Positions 1 to 9,383 of a stretch of 64,000 nucleotides of DNA are shown piece after piece (the stretch's first letter is position 1; every line of letters starts with the position of its first letter). The DNA is from Yeosuana aquiaggeris (lineage in GTDB: Bacteria; Bacteroidota; Bacteroidia; Flavobacteriales; Flavobacteriaceae): contig NZ_JBAWKC010000001.1 in assembly GCF_044003965.1 (NCBI RefSeq), forward strand, positions 620,001 to 684,000, written 5' to 3'. Both the position numbers and the translations under genes were made by a program. The notes below the pieces were generated by a model. It did no database searches and had not been told where the DNA came from. It saw nothing but the letters and a program-made list of their open reading frames with translations.

Positions 1-2277
1 AAGCAAGGTGGTGGTTATGGAGATTCAAGAATTAGTTTACGTGGATTTGACCAAAGTAATACGTCTTTTCTTATTAACGGTCAACCTGTAAACGATATGG
101 AAAACGGATGGGTTTATTGGTCTAACTGGCAAGGTTTAACCGATGTTGCTTCTGGAATTCAAATACAAAGAGGTATTGGAGCGTCAAGATTAGCAGTACC
201 TTCAGTTGGTGGTACAGTATCTATTTTTACTAAAGCTGCAGAGCGTAAGCAAGGCGGTTCTGTGTCACAAGTTATTGGTAATGATGCTTACACAAAAACA
301 ACAGCATCATATAGCACAGGTCAAAATGAAAAAGGTTGGTCTAGTAGTTTCTTATTATCTAAATGGTCTGGTGATGGTTATGTAAACTTCACAAAAGGTT
401 CAGGATGGACTTATTTTGCAGCCGTTGGATATGCTCCAGAAGGCTCTAAACATGAATTCAATTTTTCATTCTTAGGAGCTGGTCAATGGCATCACCAACG
501 TGATGTTTGGGTATCGATTCGCGATTACCAAAATTTTGGAGACAACGGTGTAGACAGAAGATGGAACACTAACGGTGGCTATTTAAATGGCGAGGAGTTT
601 AACATGAGAAGAAACTTCTACAACAAACCATTAGCAACCCTTAACTGGGATTATGAAATTTCAGACAATGTTAAATTATCGACATCATTCTACGGTTCTG
701 CTGGTCGTGGTGGTGGTACGGGTCCAAGAGGAAATAACTTCCGTAATGCAGATATTGACTTATATCCTTTCAATATAGATTTGACTGAGCACCTGAATAA
801 TAGAGGTAGAGGAGCTGCTTCAAGAAATCCAGACGGATCAATCAATTTTGATAATGTAGTTAATGTAAACCGCACTACTACAACCCCTTACACAGGAGGA
901 ATTGGTGCATATGATGGATTATTAATTGGATCTAATGGGTTTAGAGATGATGGCGTTAACAGATCCGTACTTGTTAGGAGAGCTTCAATGAATTCTCATG
1001 ACTGGATTGGAATGATTTCTAATTTAGATTTCAACGCAGGAAAAATGAGATATAGTATTGGTGTTGATTTACGTGACTATACCGGTTACCACTACCGTGC
1101 TTTAGAAAACCTAATGGGCTTAGACGGTTATTATTCTACGGGTAATAAAAATAGTGCAGGTGAAATTATTGAAACGACCATTAAGGCGTCGCCTTTTAAG
1201 AATACAGGTTTAAAAGGGCCTATGATTGATTATTATAACATTGGTTATGTTGGATGGCAAGGTGTTAACGGTTTGGCAGAATATTCTAACGAAGATTCAT
1301 TTACGGCTGTTTTACAAGCTGGATTATCTAATCAGTCATTCCAAAGAGAAGATTTATTTGATCAGCCTACTAGTCCTCTAAGTAAGAAGAAAAATGTAGG
1401 TGGTGGTTACATAAAAGGTGGTGCTAACTACAACATAAATGATGCGAATAACGTGTTTGTTAATGCCGGATATATTAGTCGTCAACCAAACTTTGATGCA
1501 GTATTCCCTAATTTTGCAAACGCCATTAACCCAGATCTTCAAAATGAAAAGATCACTTCTTTTGAAGTAGGTTACGGCTTACGCTTACCATCATTCACTA
1601 TGAATGTAAACTTATATTCAACCAAGTGGGGTAACCGTTTTGTGTCTAGAAGTTTTACAAATACTGGAGGTACCACAGGTACAGCTCAGTTTAAAAATAT
1701 TGAAGAATTACACAACGGTTTTGAACTTGAAGCTAAATATACAGTGGCATCTAACTTCAAATTATCAGGGATGTTATCTATAGGAGACTGGAAATATACT
1801 AAGGATTTTACATCAACATTATTTGATGATACCAACACACAAATTGGTACAGGAACACTTTATACTAAAGATGCTAAAATAGGTGATGCTGCTCAGTTTG
1901 TTTCTTTTATACAAGCTGACTATGGTGTTGGTGATCACTTATTCTTTGATTTAGGTTGGAGAAATGTTAATAATCTATATGCGGATTACAGTATTGTAGA
2001 TTCTGATTTCGTGAATCCTGATAATCAAGGTGCTTTGAAGCTTCCAGCTTATAATTTAATCGATTTAGGAGCTACTTACCGTTTTAACTTATTCGGTAAT
2101 AACACTTCTGCTAGATTAAATATCAATAACTTATTTAATGAAGAGTATATAGCAGAATCAAACACGAATATTCATGCAGACGGATCAAACCCTACTTATA
2201 ACGGTATTGATGTGCGCAACTCTGTTTGGTTTGGATTTGGAACTACTTGGAATTTCTCATTAAAAATGGAATTTTAA
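1..2277 (+). CDS. TonB-dependent outer membrane receptor, 5'-truncated by window edge
   Basis: The frame is open from base 1 to the TAA at 2275-2277, giving 758 residues; the true start lies before the window. The visible part begins inside the plug domain (ISLRGFDQSNTSFLINGQP, then NDMENGWVYWSNW) and continues as a long Gly/Asn/Tyr-rich series of alternating strands typical of a 22-strand barrel. It ends in the usual NLFNEEYIAESN and a terminal aromatic residue (KMEF). The signal peptide, any carboxypeptidase-like domain and the TonB box are missing. TonB receptors import large or scarce substrates across the outer membrane with energy from TonB-ExbBD. The WSNWxGLxDV plug motif recurs in the receptor at 4103, so the two are probably paralogues. 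The substrate cannot be read from the sequence. A terminator follows directly. Confidence 0.93.
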   Translation, partial: KQGGGYGDSRISLRGFDQSNTSFLINGQPVNDMENGWVYWSNWQGLTDVASGIQIQRGIGASRLAVPSVGGTVSIFTKAAERKQGGSVSQVIGNDAYTKTTASYSTGQNEKGWSSSFLLSKWSGDGYVNFTKGSGWTYFAAVGYAPEGSKHEFNFSFLGAGQWHHQRDVWVSIRDYQNFGDNGVDRRWNTNGGYLNGEEFNMRRNFYNKPLATLNWDYEISDNVKLSTSFYGSAGRGGGTGPRGNNFRNADIDLYPFNIDLTEHLNNRGRGAASRNPDGSINFDNVVNVNRTTTTPYTGGIGAYDGLLIGSNGFRDDGVNRSVLVRRASMNSHDWIGMISNLDFNAGKMRYSIGVDLRDYTGYHYRALENLMGLDGYYSTGNKNSAGEIIETTIKASPFKNTGLKGPMIDYYNIGYVGWQGVNGLAEYSNEDSFTAVLQAGLSNQSFQREDLFDQPTSPLSKKKNVGGGYIKGGANYNINDANNVFVNAGYISRQPNFDAVFPNFANAINPDLQNEKITSFEVGYGLRLPSFTMNVNLYSTKWGNRFVSRSFTNTGGTTGTAQFKNIEELHNGFELEAKYTVASNFKLSGMLSIGDWKYTKDFTSTLFDDTNTQIGTGTLYTKDAKIGDAAQFVSFIQADYGVGDHLFFDLGWRNVNNLYADYSIVDSDFVNPDNQGALKLPAYNLIDLGATYRFNLFGNNTSARLNINNLFNEEYIAESNTNIHADGSNPTYNGIDVRNSVWFGFGTTWNFSLKMEF

Positions 2278-2293
2278 ATTTTCTGGATAGCAT

Positions 2294-2326
2294 AAAAAAA
2301 CCGCTTCGAATGAAGCGGTTTTTTTT
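2294..2326 (+). terminator. Rho-independent terminator after TonB receptor
   Basis: CCGCTTC (2301-2307) pairs with GAAGCGG (2312-2318) across a GAAT loop, flanked by a run of A and a run of eight T. The A run opposite the T run lets it work in both directions. Confidence 0.88.
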
Positions 2327-2377
2327 ATGCCTAAACATTAGATTTCAATTTAAATAACGCCATATTTATTTAATTAC

Positions 2378-2385
2378 TACATTTG
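2378..2385 (+). promoter_or_regulatory. TAnnTTTG -7 element (TACATTTG)
   Basis: This is an exact match to the Bacteroidota -7 consensus, about 30 nt before the ATG at 2416. No clear -33 TTG is seen at the right distance. Confidence 0.4.
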
Positions 2386-2415
2386 TAACATATATAAAAC
2401 TAAAATAATCACTAC

Positions 2416-2856
2416 ATGTATAACACAGTCAAAATAATACACTCTTACTGGGCTTACTTAGTTCTTTTGGTATTAATAATTGCAAGTATAAATGCTATTA
2501 TGAAATCTTTAAGAGGAAAGGAATATGAAGCAAAAGATTTTAGAATATCCTTATTTACCTTAATAATATCGCATATTCAATTGCTTATAGGCTTGTTACT
2601 TTATTTTGTGTCTCCAAGATTAGAATTATTTGCTGAACTTGGTATGGGAGGGGTTATGAAGGATGCCGTTCACAGATTGTATTTGGTTGAACATCCTTTA
2701 ATAAATATTATTGCAGTGGCTTTAATAACTATTGGGTATTCTAAACATAAAAAGAAATTAACGTCCAAATATAAGTTAAAAACTATAGCTGTTTTTTATA
2801 CCATTGCTTTGGTTTTATTCTTGTCAAGAATCCCATGGGCTGTTTGGCCTAATTAA
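2416..2856 (+). CDS. Four-helix membrane protein (cytochrome b-like, conserved in flavobacteria)
   Basis: The product is a 146-residue integral membrane protein with four hydrophobic segments at roughly 10-29, 45-66, 92-108 and 121-138. Histidines lie at 9, 53, 86 and 93, at or near helix ends, which could suit heme binding. Similar small flavobacterial proteins are often labelled cytochrome b-like, but I see no definite heme motif. The gene stands alone between two terminators and has its own -7 element, so it is probably monocistronic. The role is unknown; the fold call is firm and the heme suggestion is weak. Confidence 0.75.
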   Translation: MYNTVKIIHSYWAYLVLLVLIIASINAIMKSLRGKEYEAKDFRISLFTLIISHIQLLIGLLLYFVSPRLELFAELGMGGVMKDAVHRLYLVEHPLINIIAVALITIGYSKHKKKLTSKYKLKTIAVFYTIALVLFLSRIPWAVWPN

Positions 2857-2860
2857 ATAA

Positions 2861-2894
2861 AAAAAGGCGACACTCAAGTGTCGCCTTTTTTTAT
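2861..2894. terminator. Bidirectional terminator between convergent genes
   Basis: GGCGACACT (2866-2874) pairs with AGTGTCGCC (2877-2885), flanked by A and T runs. It serves the membrane-protein gene (+) and the EEP gene (-). Confidence 0.88.
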
Positions 2895-2908
2895 TTAATT
2901 AGACTGAT

Positions 2909-3964
2909 CTAATTTTCAACTTCTTTTATTAAATAAACATATACCGGGAAGTGATCACTGTAGCCATCAGTAAACCCACTATATCCAAAACTTCTAAACG
3001 GATATCCTTTAAAACGGCCACTTTTTTGGGTTAAAAAATTGTCATTAAAAATACCTGCTTTATAAAATCTATAGGTTGAAAAATCCTTATCAAGTAAAGG
3101 TTCTGTCATCAGAATCTGGTCAAATAAACTCCAGGCATCACGGTATGCTGTAGTACCAATGCCATTTTTAAACATAGCTTCATAAGGGTTATAAATACCT
3201 TTAAATGCTACTTTTTCTTTGTCTTTTTGAGTTTTTAAAACGTCTTTAATGCTTGCATTAGTAGGGTCGTCATTTAAATCTCCCAAAATAAAAACTTTGG
3301 CATAAGGATCAATTATTTGGAGCGAGTCAACTAAATGTTTAGTTAATTTGGCAGCAGCCACTCTTTTTGGTCTGCTTCTGGCTTCACCACCACTTCTTGA
3401 AGGCCAGTGATTGACAATAAGGTGAATAAGTTCCCCATCTAAGTTACCACTCACTAAAAGCTGATCTCTGGTATAAACACGTTTGTTGGAAAGGTCATCA
3501 AATATTTTAAGTTCATGACTACTGGTTGAAACGGGAGTAAATAATTGTTTTTGATAAAGTAATGCCACATCAATACCTCTGGCATCTGGGGAGTGGTAAT
3601 GAATAATACCATAATCCTTAGAAATGAGTGAAGAATCATTAACCAGATCTTCAAGGACCTCTCTGTTTTCAATTTCTGAAACACCAATTACGGCAGGAGA
3701 ATTATGAGCACCGTCAAGACCTATTTGAGCGATCACACTTGCCATATTATGAACCTTCTTTTTGTAAACTGCAGAACGATTGGTTTTTAATTCCATCATA
3801 GGGCTGGCTTCATCAAATTTGATGGGATCATTTATGGTATCAAATAAATTCTCCAAATTATAAAAAGCTACCGTATGTATTTTATAGGTCTTTTTTTCTT
3901 GTGCGTTTACTTGTATGATTGCACATAATATGAGGACAACATAAAGGTGTTTTAAAATTCTCAT
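2909..3964 (-). CDS. Secreted endonuclease/exonuclease/phosphatase (EEP) family protein
   Basis: The product is 351 residues with a Sec signal peptide (1-22, ending VNAQ), so it is exported to the periplasm or beyond. The EEP (DNase I-like) catalytic set is present: N36 in YNLENLFD, E97 in SEIEN, D127 and D132 in SPDARGIDV, H186 in VNHWPSR, D229/N231 in LGDLNDDP, and the terminal DH pair at 337-338 in YSDHFP. These enzymes use Mg2+ to cut phosphodiester or phosphomonoester bonds in DNA, RNA, nucleotides or inositol phosphates; the exact substrate is not visible. It is transcribed away from the TonB receptor at 4103, and a cytoplasm-type paralogue lies at 8333. That arrangement suggests a role in harvesting phosphate-containing polymers (inference). 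Confidence 0.9.
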   Translation of the reverse strand: MRILKHLYVVLILCAIIQVNAQEKKTYKIHTVAFYNLENLFDTINDPIKFDEASPMMELKTNRSAVYKKKVHNMASVIAQIGLDGAHNSPAVIGVSEIENREVLEDLVNDSSLISKDYGIIHYHSPDARGIDVALLYQKQLFTPVSTSSHELKIFDDLSNKRVYTRDQLLVSGNLDGELIHLIVNHWPSRSGGEARSRPKRVAAAKLTKHLVDSLQIIDPYAKVFILGDLNDDPTNASIKDVLKTQKDKEKVAFKGIYNPYEAMFKNGIGTTAYRDAWSLFDQILMTEPLLDKDFSTYRFYKAGIFNDNFLTQKSGRFKGYPFRSFGYSGFTDGYSDHFPVYVYLIKEVEN

Positions 3965-4037
3965 TAGAGATATGTTAGGTTAACATTATTTTCATTACAA
4001 AACGTATTCCAAAAGTAGATATTTATTATAAATAATG

Positions 4038-4045
4038 TAAATTTG
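4038..4045 (+). promoter_or_regulatory. TAnnTTTG -7 element (TAAATTTG)
   Basis: Consensus -7 match 57 nt upstream of the TonB receptor ATG at 4103, in the divergent gap with the EEP gene. No good -33 box is apparent. Confidence 0.4.
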
Positions 4046-4102
4046 TATAGCTTAAATAGTATTTATTTAACTCATATCCTTCCTTAAAATATAAATTCAA
4101 GT

Positions 4103-6871
4103 ATGAAAAAAAAGTTACTTATTTTTTTATTCGGAATTTTTTCAATTTTTACAACCTATGCGCAACAAACCACCATTAAAGGGAGCGTTAAGGATGCTGT
4201 TACTTTTGAGCCAATCGCGGAGGTCACAGTGACTATTGAAGAAACAAAACAAACCACTAAAACTAATGATTTAGGGGAATTTAAATTTTCTAATAATGTT
4301 CCCTTAGGAGAGCAGGTATTAAAAATATTTAAAGAGGGATACGCCGTAAAGAGATATCCTATAGTGGTTAATGAAGGTCAAACTGTTAATATAACAGATA
4401 TGACATTAGAACTTGACATGACAAGTGCTGAAGAGTTATTTACAATTACCTTGTCTGATGATGAATTGAATGATGACACCAGTGGTTCAGATAATATTTC
4501 TGGATTATTATCATCTTCTTTAGATGTGTTTCAGCGAACAGCCGCTTTTGAATTTAGTTCTTCTTTTTTTAATTTAAGAGGATTGGATTCTCAAAACGGA
4601 TCCGTTTTAATTAACGGCGTTGAAATGAACAAACTTTTTAATGGAAGACCGCAATGGAGCAATTGGGGCGGATTGAATGATGTGCTTCGAAATCAAGAAT
4701 TATCTGTAGGACTTCAAGCGTCTAGTTATAATTTTGGAGGTTTTTTAGGTACTACAAATATTAATGTAAGAGCCTCTCAGTTTCAGAGTGGAGGGCGCGT
4801 TACCTATTCATCTTCAAATAGAAGTTATACGAACCGTTTCATGGCTAGTTATGCAACGGGTTTAATGAAAGATGGTTGGTCTATGGCTTTTATGTTTGGA
4901 AGACGTTGGGGTAATGAAGGGTTTCAGGATGCCACATTATATGATTCCAATTCGTTTTTTGCCTCTATTGAAAAGAAATTTGGAGAAAAACATAGTTTAA
5001 ACTTTACCTCAATTTACACACCTAATAGAAGAGGTAAATCATCTCCAAATACACAGGAAGTCTATGATTTAAAAGATATAAAATATAATGAATATTGGGG
5101 TTATCAGGATGGGAAAAAGCGTAATTCTAGAATTAAGGAAGTAAATGAGCCAGTTTTAATGTTGAATCATTTTTGGGATCTATCTGATAAAACAAGTTTA
5201 AACACCAATGTTGCCTATCAATTTGGAAAAATTGGAAATAGTCGATTAGATAACAATGGTCAGCGTTTAAATGATGATGGTATTCCGGTTGGAGGTGGAT
5301 CAAATCCCAGTCCAGCCTATTATCAGAAATTACCGAGCTATTGGCTAACACCAGCAGCAGGTCCAAATTATGAACAAGCCTATTTAAATGAGCAACAATT
5401 TGTAAATGATGGGCAGATAGATTGGAATAGTATGTATCTAACAAACTTAACCAATACTGATAATTACTCGACCTATATTTTATTTGAAGATAGAAATGAT
5501 GACAAGCAATTTACTGCTAATACTATTTTATCATCATATATAAATGATAACATTACAATTAATGGATCTATTAATTACAGTAAATTAAAATCTGAAAACT
5601 TTGCAGAAATTATCGATTTATTAGGTGGCAATGGGTATTTAAATGTCGATTCATTTGATGGTTTTCAGTTTGATGAGCTCAATCCTAACAGAATTGCCAG
5701 GGAGGGAGAAAAGTTTAGATATAATTTCAACTTATATTCAGACATCGTTTCAGGGTTTTTACAAGGTCAGTTTAAATACAATAAGTTTGATTTTTATGTT
5801 TCAGCTACTGCAACAAATACACAATACCAAAGAGAAGGATTATATCAAAATGGTGCTTACTCAGATAATTCATTTGGCAAAGGAGAAAAATTATCATTTA
5901 CAGGGATAGGAGCAAAAGCAGGAGTCACTTATAAATTGTCTGGAAAACATTTATTTAACGTAAATGCGGGTTATTTAACTAAGGCTCCTTCCTTAAGAAA
6001 TACGTTTTCTAATTCAAGAGAAAATCATAATATAGTAAGCGATATCACAGAGGAAAAAATGAGTACCGTGGATGCTAGTTACATTTTTCGTTCACCCATT
6101 GTAAAAGCCAGATTTACTGGTTACTATTCTAAAATAGAAGATGCTAATGAGATTTCTTTCTATTACGCCGATGGTGTTGGAGGAGATAATACTGCTTTTG
6201 TTCAAGAAATTTTACAAGGAATTGATAAAAGACAAATTGGCGCAGAGATAGGTATTGAAGCACAAGTAACTCCAACTATTTTATTAAAAGGGGTTGCGTC
6301 ATTAGGTCAATTTACTTACGATAATAACCCTAATCTGTATTTAACATCATCTGATTTTGAAAATGGACGCGTTGATTTTGGGGTTTCCACTTTAAAAGAT
6401 TACAGAGTTGCGGGCGGACCACAACAGGCCTATTCTATTGGTTTTGAATATCGCGATCCAGATTATTGGTGGATTGGAGCAACAGCCAACTTTTTTGATG
6501 ATACTTATATTGATATCAGTCCATTAACAAGAACAAAGAATTTTTATCTGGATTCTGACGGCTTACCGTTTAATGATTATGATGAAGATTTAGCGAGAGA
6601 ATTATTAAAACAGGAAAAATTTGATAGTTATATGAGTGTAAACCTTATTGGAGGGAAATCATGGAAAATAGACGATTACTATATAGGATTTTTTGCTAGT
6701 ATTAATAACTTGTTGGATACCGAATATAAAACGGGTGGTTTTGAGCAAGGTAGGAATGCTAATTACAGACAATTAAGAGATGATGTAAGTAATGACACAC
6801 CTGTATTTGGTTCAAGATATTGGTATGGCAGAGGAGCTACCTATTTTATGAATATTTACTTTAGATTTTAA
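4103..6871 (+). CDS. TonB-dependent receptor with N-terminal carboxypeptidase-like regulatory domain
   Basis: This is a 922-residue outer-membrane receptor. It has a signal peptide at 1-20 (ending TTYAQ), a carboxypeptidase D regulatory-like beta-sandwich at about 22-105, a plug at about 135-235 containing FNLRGLDSQNGSVLINGVE and WSNWGGLNDV, then a long barrel ending in YFMNIYFRF. The terminal F is typical of Bam-assembled barrels. The gene is followed after 4 nt by a DUF5689 lipoprotein, a receptor-plus-surface-lipoprotein layout like SusC/SusD although the lipoprotein is not SusD. EEP hydrolases lie on both sides. Substrate specificity is inferred only from these neighbours (nucleic acid or organophosphate). 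It appears intact. Confidence 0.93.
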   Translation: MKKKLLIFLFGIFSIFTTYAQQTTIKGSVKDAVTFEPIAEVTVTIEETKQTTKTNDLGEFKFSNNVPLGEQVLKIFKEGYAVKRYPIVVNEGQTVNITDMTLELDMTSAEELFTITLSDDELNDDTSGSDNISGLLSSSLDVFQRTAAFEFSSSFFNLRGLDSQNGSVLINGVEMNKLFNGRPQWSNWGGLNDVLRNQELSVGLQASSYNFGGFLGTTNINVRASQFQSGGRVTYSSSNRSYTNRFMASYATGLMKDGWSMAFMFGRRWGNEGFQDATLYDSNSFFASIEKKFGEKHSLNFTSIYTPNRRGKSSPNTQEVYDLKDIKYNEYWGYQDGKKRNSRIKEVNEPVLMLNHFWDLSDKTSLNTNVAYQFGKIGNSRLDNNGQRLNDDGIPVGGGSNPSPAYYQKLPSYWLTPAAGPNYEQAYLNEQQFVNDGQIDWNSMYLTNLTNTDNYSTYILFEDRNDDKQFTANTILSSYINDNITINGSINYSKLKSENFAEIIDLLGGNGYLNVDSFDGFQFDELNPNRIAREGEKFRYNFNLYSDIVSGFLQGQFKYNKFDFYVSATATNTQYQREGLYQNGAYSDNSFGKGEKLSFTGIGAKAGVTYKLSGKHLFNVNAGYLTKAPSLRNTFSNSRENHNIVSDITEEKMSTVDASYIFRSPIVKARFTGYYSKIEDANEISFYYADGVGGDNTAFVQEILQGIDKRQIGAEIGIEAQVTPTILLKGVASLGQFTYDNNPNLYLTSSDFENGRVDFGVSTLKDYRVAGGPQQAYSIGFEYRDPDYWWIGATANFFDDTYIDISPLTRTKNFYLDSDGLPFNDYDEDLARELLKQEKFDSYMSVNLIGGKSWKIDDYYIGFFASINNLLDTEYKTGGFEQGRNANYRQLRDDVSNDTPVFGSRYWYGRGATYFMNIYFRF

Positions 6872-6875
6872 AAAA

Positions 6876-8276
6876 ATGAAAAATATAATATCACAACTTA
6901 TGAAAACAATAAAAATTTTACCATTAACACTGTTGTTTATAGCTGTCTTTGCTGTAATATCATGTGTTGAAGATGACGACTATGATATTCCAAGTGTTGA
7001 ATTTACAGAACCAAACATAGAAGCTAATACCACTATAAGCATTATAAAATCAATGTATGCTGGTAGCTTGGTTGATTTTACTGCAGCCAGTAATGGAGGA
7101 GAATTAATAATGGAAGGATATGTCGTTTCAAATGATGAAGCTGGTAATTTCTATAAAGTGTTAATATTGCAAGATACACCTGAAAATCCAACGGCCGCTA
7201 TTCAGTTAGATGTGGATGTTACGTCAATGTATGCATTATACAAACCAGGAAGAAAAGTTTATGTTAAACTGAATGGCCTTGGTATGGATAATTTAAATGG
7301 GGTCCTCCATATTGGTGCGATTCAAGGAACCTCTGTAGGAAGAATTTCTGCTACTAATTATACAGATTTTATTATTCGATCAGGTGAAATCGCAACCATG
7401 GTTCCTAAAGTAATTACCCCTGCTGATTATAGTGACAATTATATCAATATGTTGGTTCAAATTGATAATATGCAATTAAGTTTACCTGAAGTTGGATTGC
7501 CATATGCGAATGCATCAGACACTTTTACGGTAAACAGAAACTTAAAGAACTGTGACGATGAGTCCAGTACAATTTTAAGAAACAGTGGTTTTGCAGCTTT
7601 TAAAAACGAGTTATTTCCAACAGGAAGTGGAAGCATCGTGGCTGTTTTTAGTAAATATAATTCAGATTACCAGATATTTATTAGAGATACAGATGACATC
7701 AATTTTAATGGTGAGCGCTGTGATCCGCCATTATTAGAATGTACTGGTACCTCTGGCGGAACTCAAGTAATTTTTGATGAAAATTTTGAAGGAACTACAG
7801 AAGCAACTTTGACTAGTGAAGGTTGGATAAATATTAATGCAAATGCAGGAACCTACAAATATTCATTAAGATCCTTCAGTGGAAATAGTTATATGCAAAC
7901 TACAGCCTATAATTCAAATGAAAATCCTTATGAAGCTTGGTTAATCACTCCTGCCATTAATTTAGACGCTTCAACCTCTGAGCAATTAACTTTTAAAACA
8001 AATGTTGGTTATTATAATGGAGATGCTTTAAGCGTTTATGTTTCGACAGATTTTACTGGAAATTCAGCAGATATTTCTGATGCAACTTGGTTAGCTGTTG
8101 ATGCTATTTTACCACAAGGACCAACTTCTGGATATGGAACTACGTTTACTAATTCCGGGCCAATAAATGTTTCTTGTTTAGAAGGGAACATGTATGTTGC
8201 CTTTAAATATCTTGGTTCAAGTACAGGTATCACTACCACATTCCAAGTAGATGATGTAAAAGTTACAGGTAATTAA
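6876..8276 (+). CDS. DUF5689 surface lipoprotein with C-terminal choice-of-anchor J-like domain
   Basis: The product is 466 residues. A lipobox (AVISC; Cys30, or Cys22 if translation begins at the in-frame ATG at 6900, which gives a more usual signal peptide) predicts a lipoprotein, and the acidic EDDD just after the Cys resembles Bacteroidota surface-export signals. Residues about 50-280 match DUF5689: GYVVSNDEAGNFYKVLILQD followed by VKLNGLG and IGAIQG looks like an OB-fold of the kind found in extracellular nucleases. Residues about 295-466 (FDENFEG, EAWLITPAINLD, FQVDDVKV) form a choice-of-anchor J/MAM-like jelly roll. It begins 4 nt after the TonB receptor stop and is therefore probably its partner that captures ligand at the cell surface. 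Confidence 0.85.
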   Translation: MKNIISQLMKTIKILPLTLLFIAVFAVISCVEDDDYDIPSVEFTEPNIEANTTISIIKSMYAGSLVDFTAASNGGELIMEGYVVSNDEAGNFYKVLILQDTPENPTAAIQLDVDVTSMYALYKPGRKVYVKLNGLGMDNLNGVLHIGAIQGTSVGRISATNYTDFIIRSGEIATMVPKVITPADYSDNYINMLVQIDNMQLSLPEVGLPYANASDTFTVNRNLKNCDDESSTILRNSGFAAFKNELFPTGSGSIVAVFSKYNSDYQIFIRDTDDINFNGERCDPPLLECTGTSGGTQVIFDENFEGTTEATLTSEGWININANAGTYKYSLRSFSGNSYMQTTAYNSNENPYEAWLITPAINLDASTSEQLTFKTNVGYYNGDALSVYVSTDFTGNSADISDATWLAVDAILPQGPTSGYGTTFTNSGPINVSCLEGNMYVAFKYLGSSTGITTTFQVDDVKVTGN

Positions 8277-8300
8277 TTAGAGTATAAATTATAGTTAAAT

Positions 8301-8330
8301 AAAAAAGGCCTCGGAAAAGAGGCCTTTTTT
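8301..8330. terminator. Bidirectional terminator
   Basis: GGCCTC (8307-8312) pairs with GAGGCC (8319-8324) across a GGAAAA loop, flanked by six A and six T. It separates the convergent DUF5689 and EEP genes. Confidence 0.88.
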
Positions 8331-8332
8331 AT

Positions 8333-9307
8333 TTAAGAATTCTTTTCAACGATGGCATAAACAGGAAAGTGGTCGCTATAGCCTCCTTGATATTTTTTAC
8401 CTATGTAGGTTCTAAAGGGTTTGCCTTTATACTTGCCATTAAAAAGCTTTAAAAAGTCATCGTCAAAAATATTAGCATTTGAGAAACTAAAGGTATTTGG
8501 AACTGTTTCAAAGAAATTTTTGGTAAACATGATTTGATCAAATAAATTCCATCTAAAATTGTGAGAAGTAGATCCTCTTGAGTATGAAAGTAGAGATTGC
8601 ATGGGGTTAAATAAATCTTGACTTTCTACTAATTGCATAATACTGTTATTAGTTGGATCATCATTAAAATCTCCAATAACCATAATTTTTACATTTTTAT
8701 TTTTTGCTTTTAAATTATCAATAATCTCAGTTACTTTATTTGAAGCGGCTATGCGTTTAAACTCGGTTTCATTTTCGCCTTCACGTCTTGAAGACCAGTG
8801 ATTTACAATGACCTGAATTTCTTCATCTTCTAAGAAGCCGCTTACTAAAAGGATGTCTCTGGTATAATCGGGGAGCCCTTCTTCATTAGTTAAATGAATG
8901 GAAAACGTTTCACTATTGGTAACTTTAAAGCAAGTGGAATCATATAATAAGGCAACATCAATTCCCCGCTCATCTAAGGAGTCGTAATGAACAAAGTGGT
9001 AATTGCAGTCATCCAAATGTTTTGACGCAATGAGGTCTTTTAAAACGGTGTCATTTTCAATCTCAGCTAGACCAATGATAGCAGGATGTTTATCAGTTTC
9101 TTTAAGTCCAATATTTGAAATGGCAAATCCTAATTTTCTAAGTTTATCCTTGTATCGTTTAGTGGTCCATTTTTTTGTATTTGTTGGTAAAAAATCATTA
9201 TCATTAGTTTTTGGATCATCAGTGATATCAAAAAGATTTTCAAGATTATAAAAAGCAATGGTATGTTTAAGCTGTTTGGATTCGTTTTCTTCTATAAAAT
9301 TGCTCAT
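8333..9307 (-). CDS. EEP-family hydrolase, no signal peptide (paralogue of the 2909-3964 gene)
   Basis: The 324-residue protein has the same catalytic residues as its neighbour: YNLENLFD (20-27), E82/E84 in AEIEN, D112 and D117 in DERGIDV, H170 in VNHWSSR, D213/N215 in IGDFNDDP, and DH at 312-313 near the C-terminus. Unlike the paralogue it starts MSNFIEENES and has no hydrophobic leader, so it is predicted to be cytoplasmic. A plausible division of labour is that the secreted enzyme acts on polymers outside and this one on imported fragments inside (inference). The ATG complement at 9305-9307 was chosen because no upstream in-frame start gives a signal peptide. Confidence 0.88.
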   Translation of the reverse strand: MSNFIEENESKQLKHTIAFYNLENLFDITDDPKTNDNDFLPTNTKKWTTKRYKDKLRKLGFAISNIGLKETDKHPAIIGLAEIENDTVLKDLIASKHLDDCNYHFVHYDSLDERGIDVALLYDSTCFKVTNSETFSIHLTNEEGLPDYTRDILLVSGFLEDEEIQVIVNHWSSRREGENETEFKRIAASNKVTEIIDNLKAKNKNVKIMVIGDFNDDPTNNSIMQLVESQDLFNPMQSLLSYSRGSTSHNFRWNLFDQIMFTKNFFETVPNTFSFSNANIFDDDFLKLFNGKYKGKPFRTYIGKKYQGGYSDHFPVYAIVEKNS

Positions 9308-9359
9308 AAACTCAAATTAGAACCCTAAAAATATAAAAATTAAAATACTTCGAATTATG

Positions 9360-9367
9360 TAACTTTG
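9360..9367 (+). promoter_or_regulatory. TAnnTTTG -7 element (TAACTTTG) for hflX
   Basis: Exact -7 consensus 16 nt upstream of the hflX ATG, implying a very short leader. Confidence 0.45.
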
Positions 9368-9383
9368 TACAATATTTTAATTT

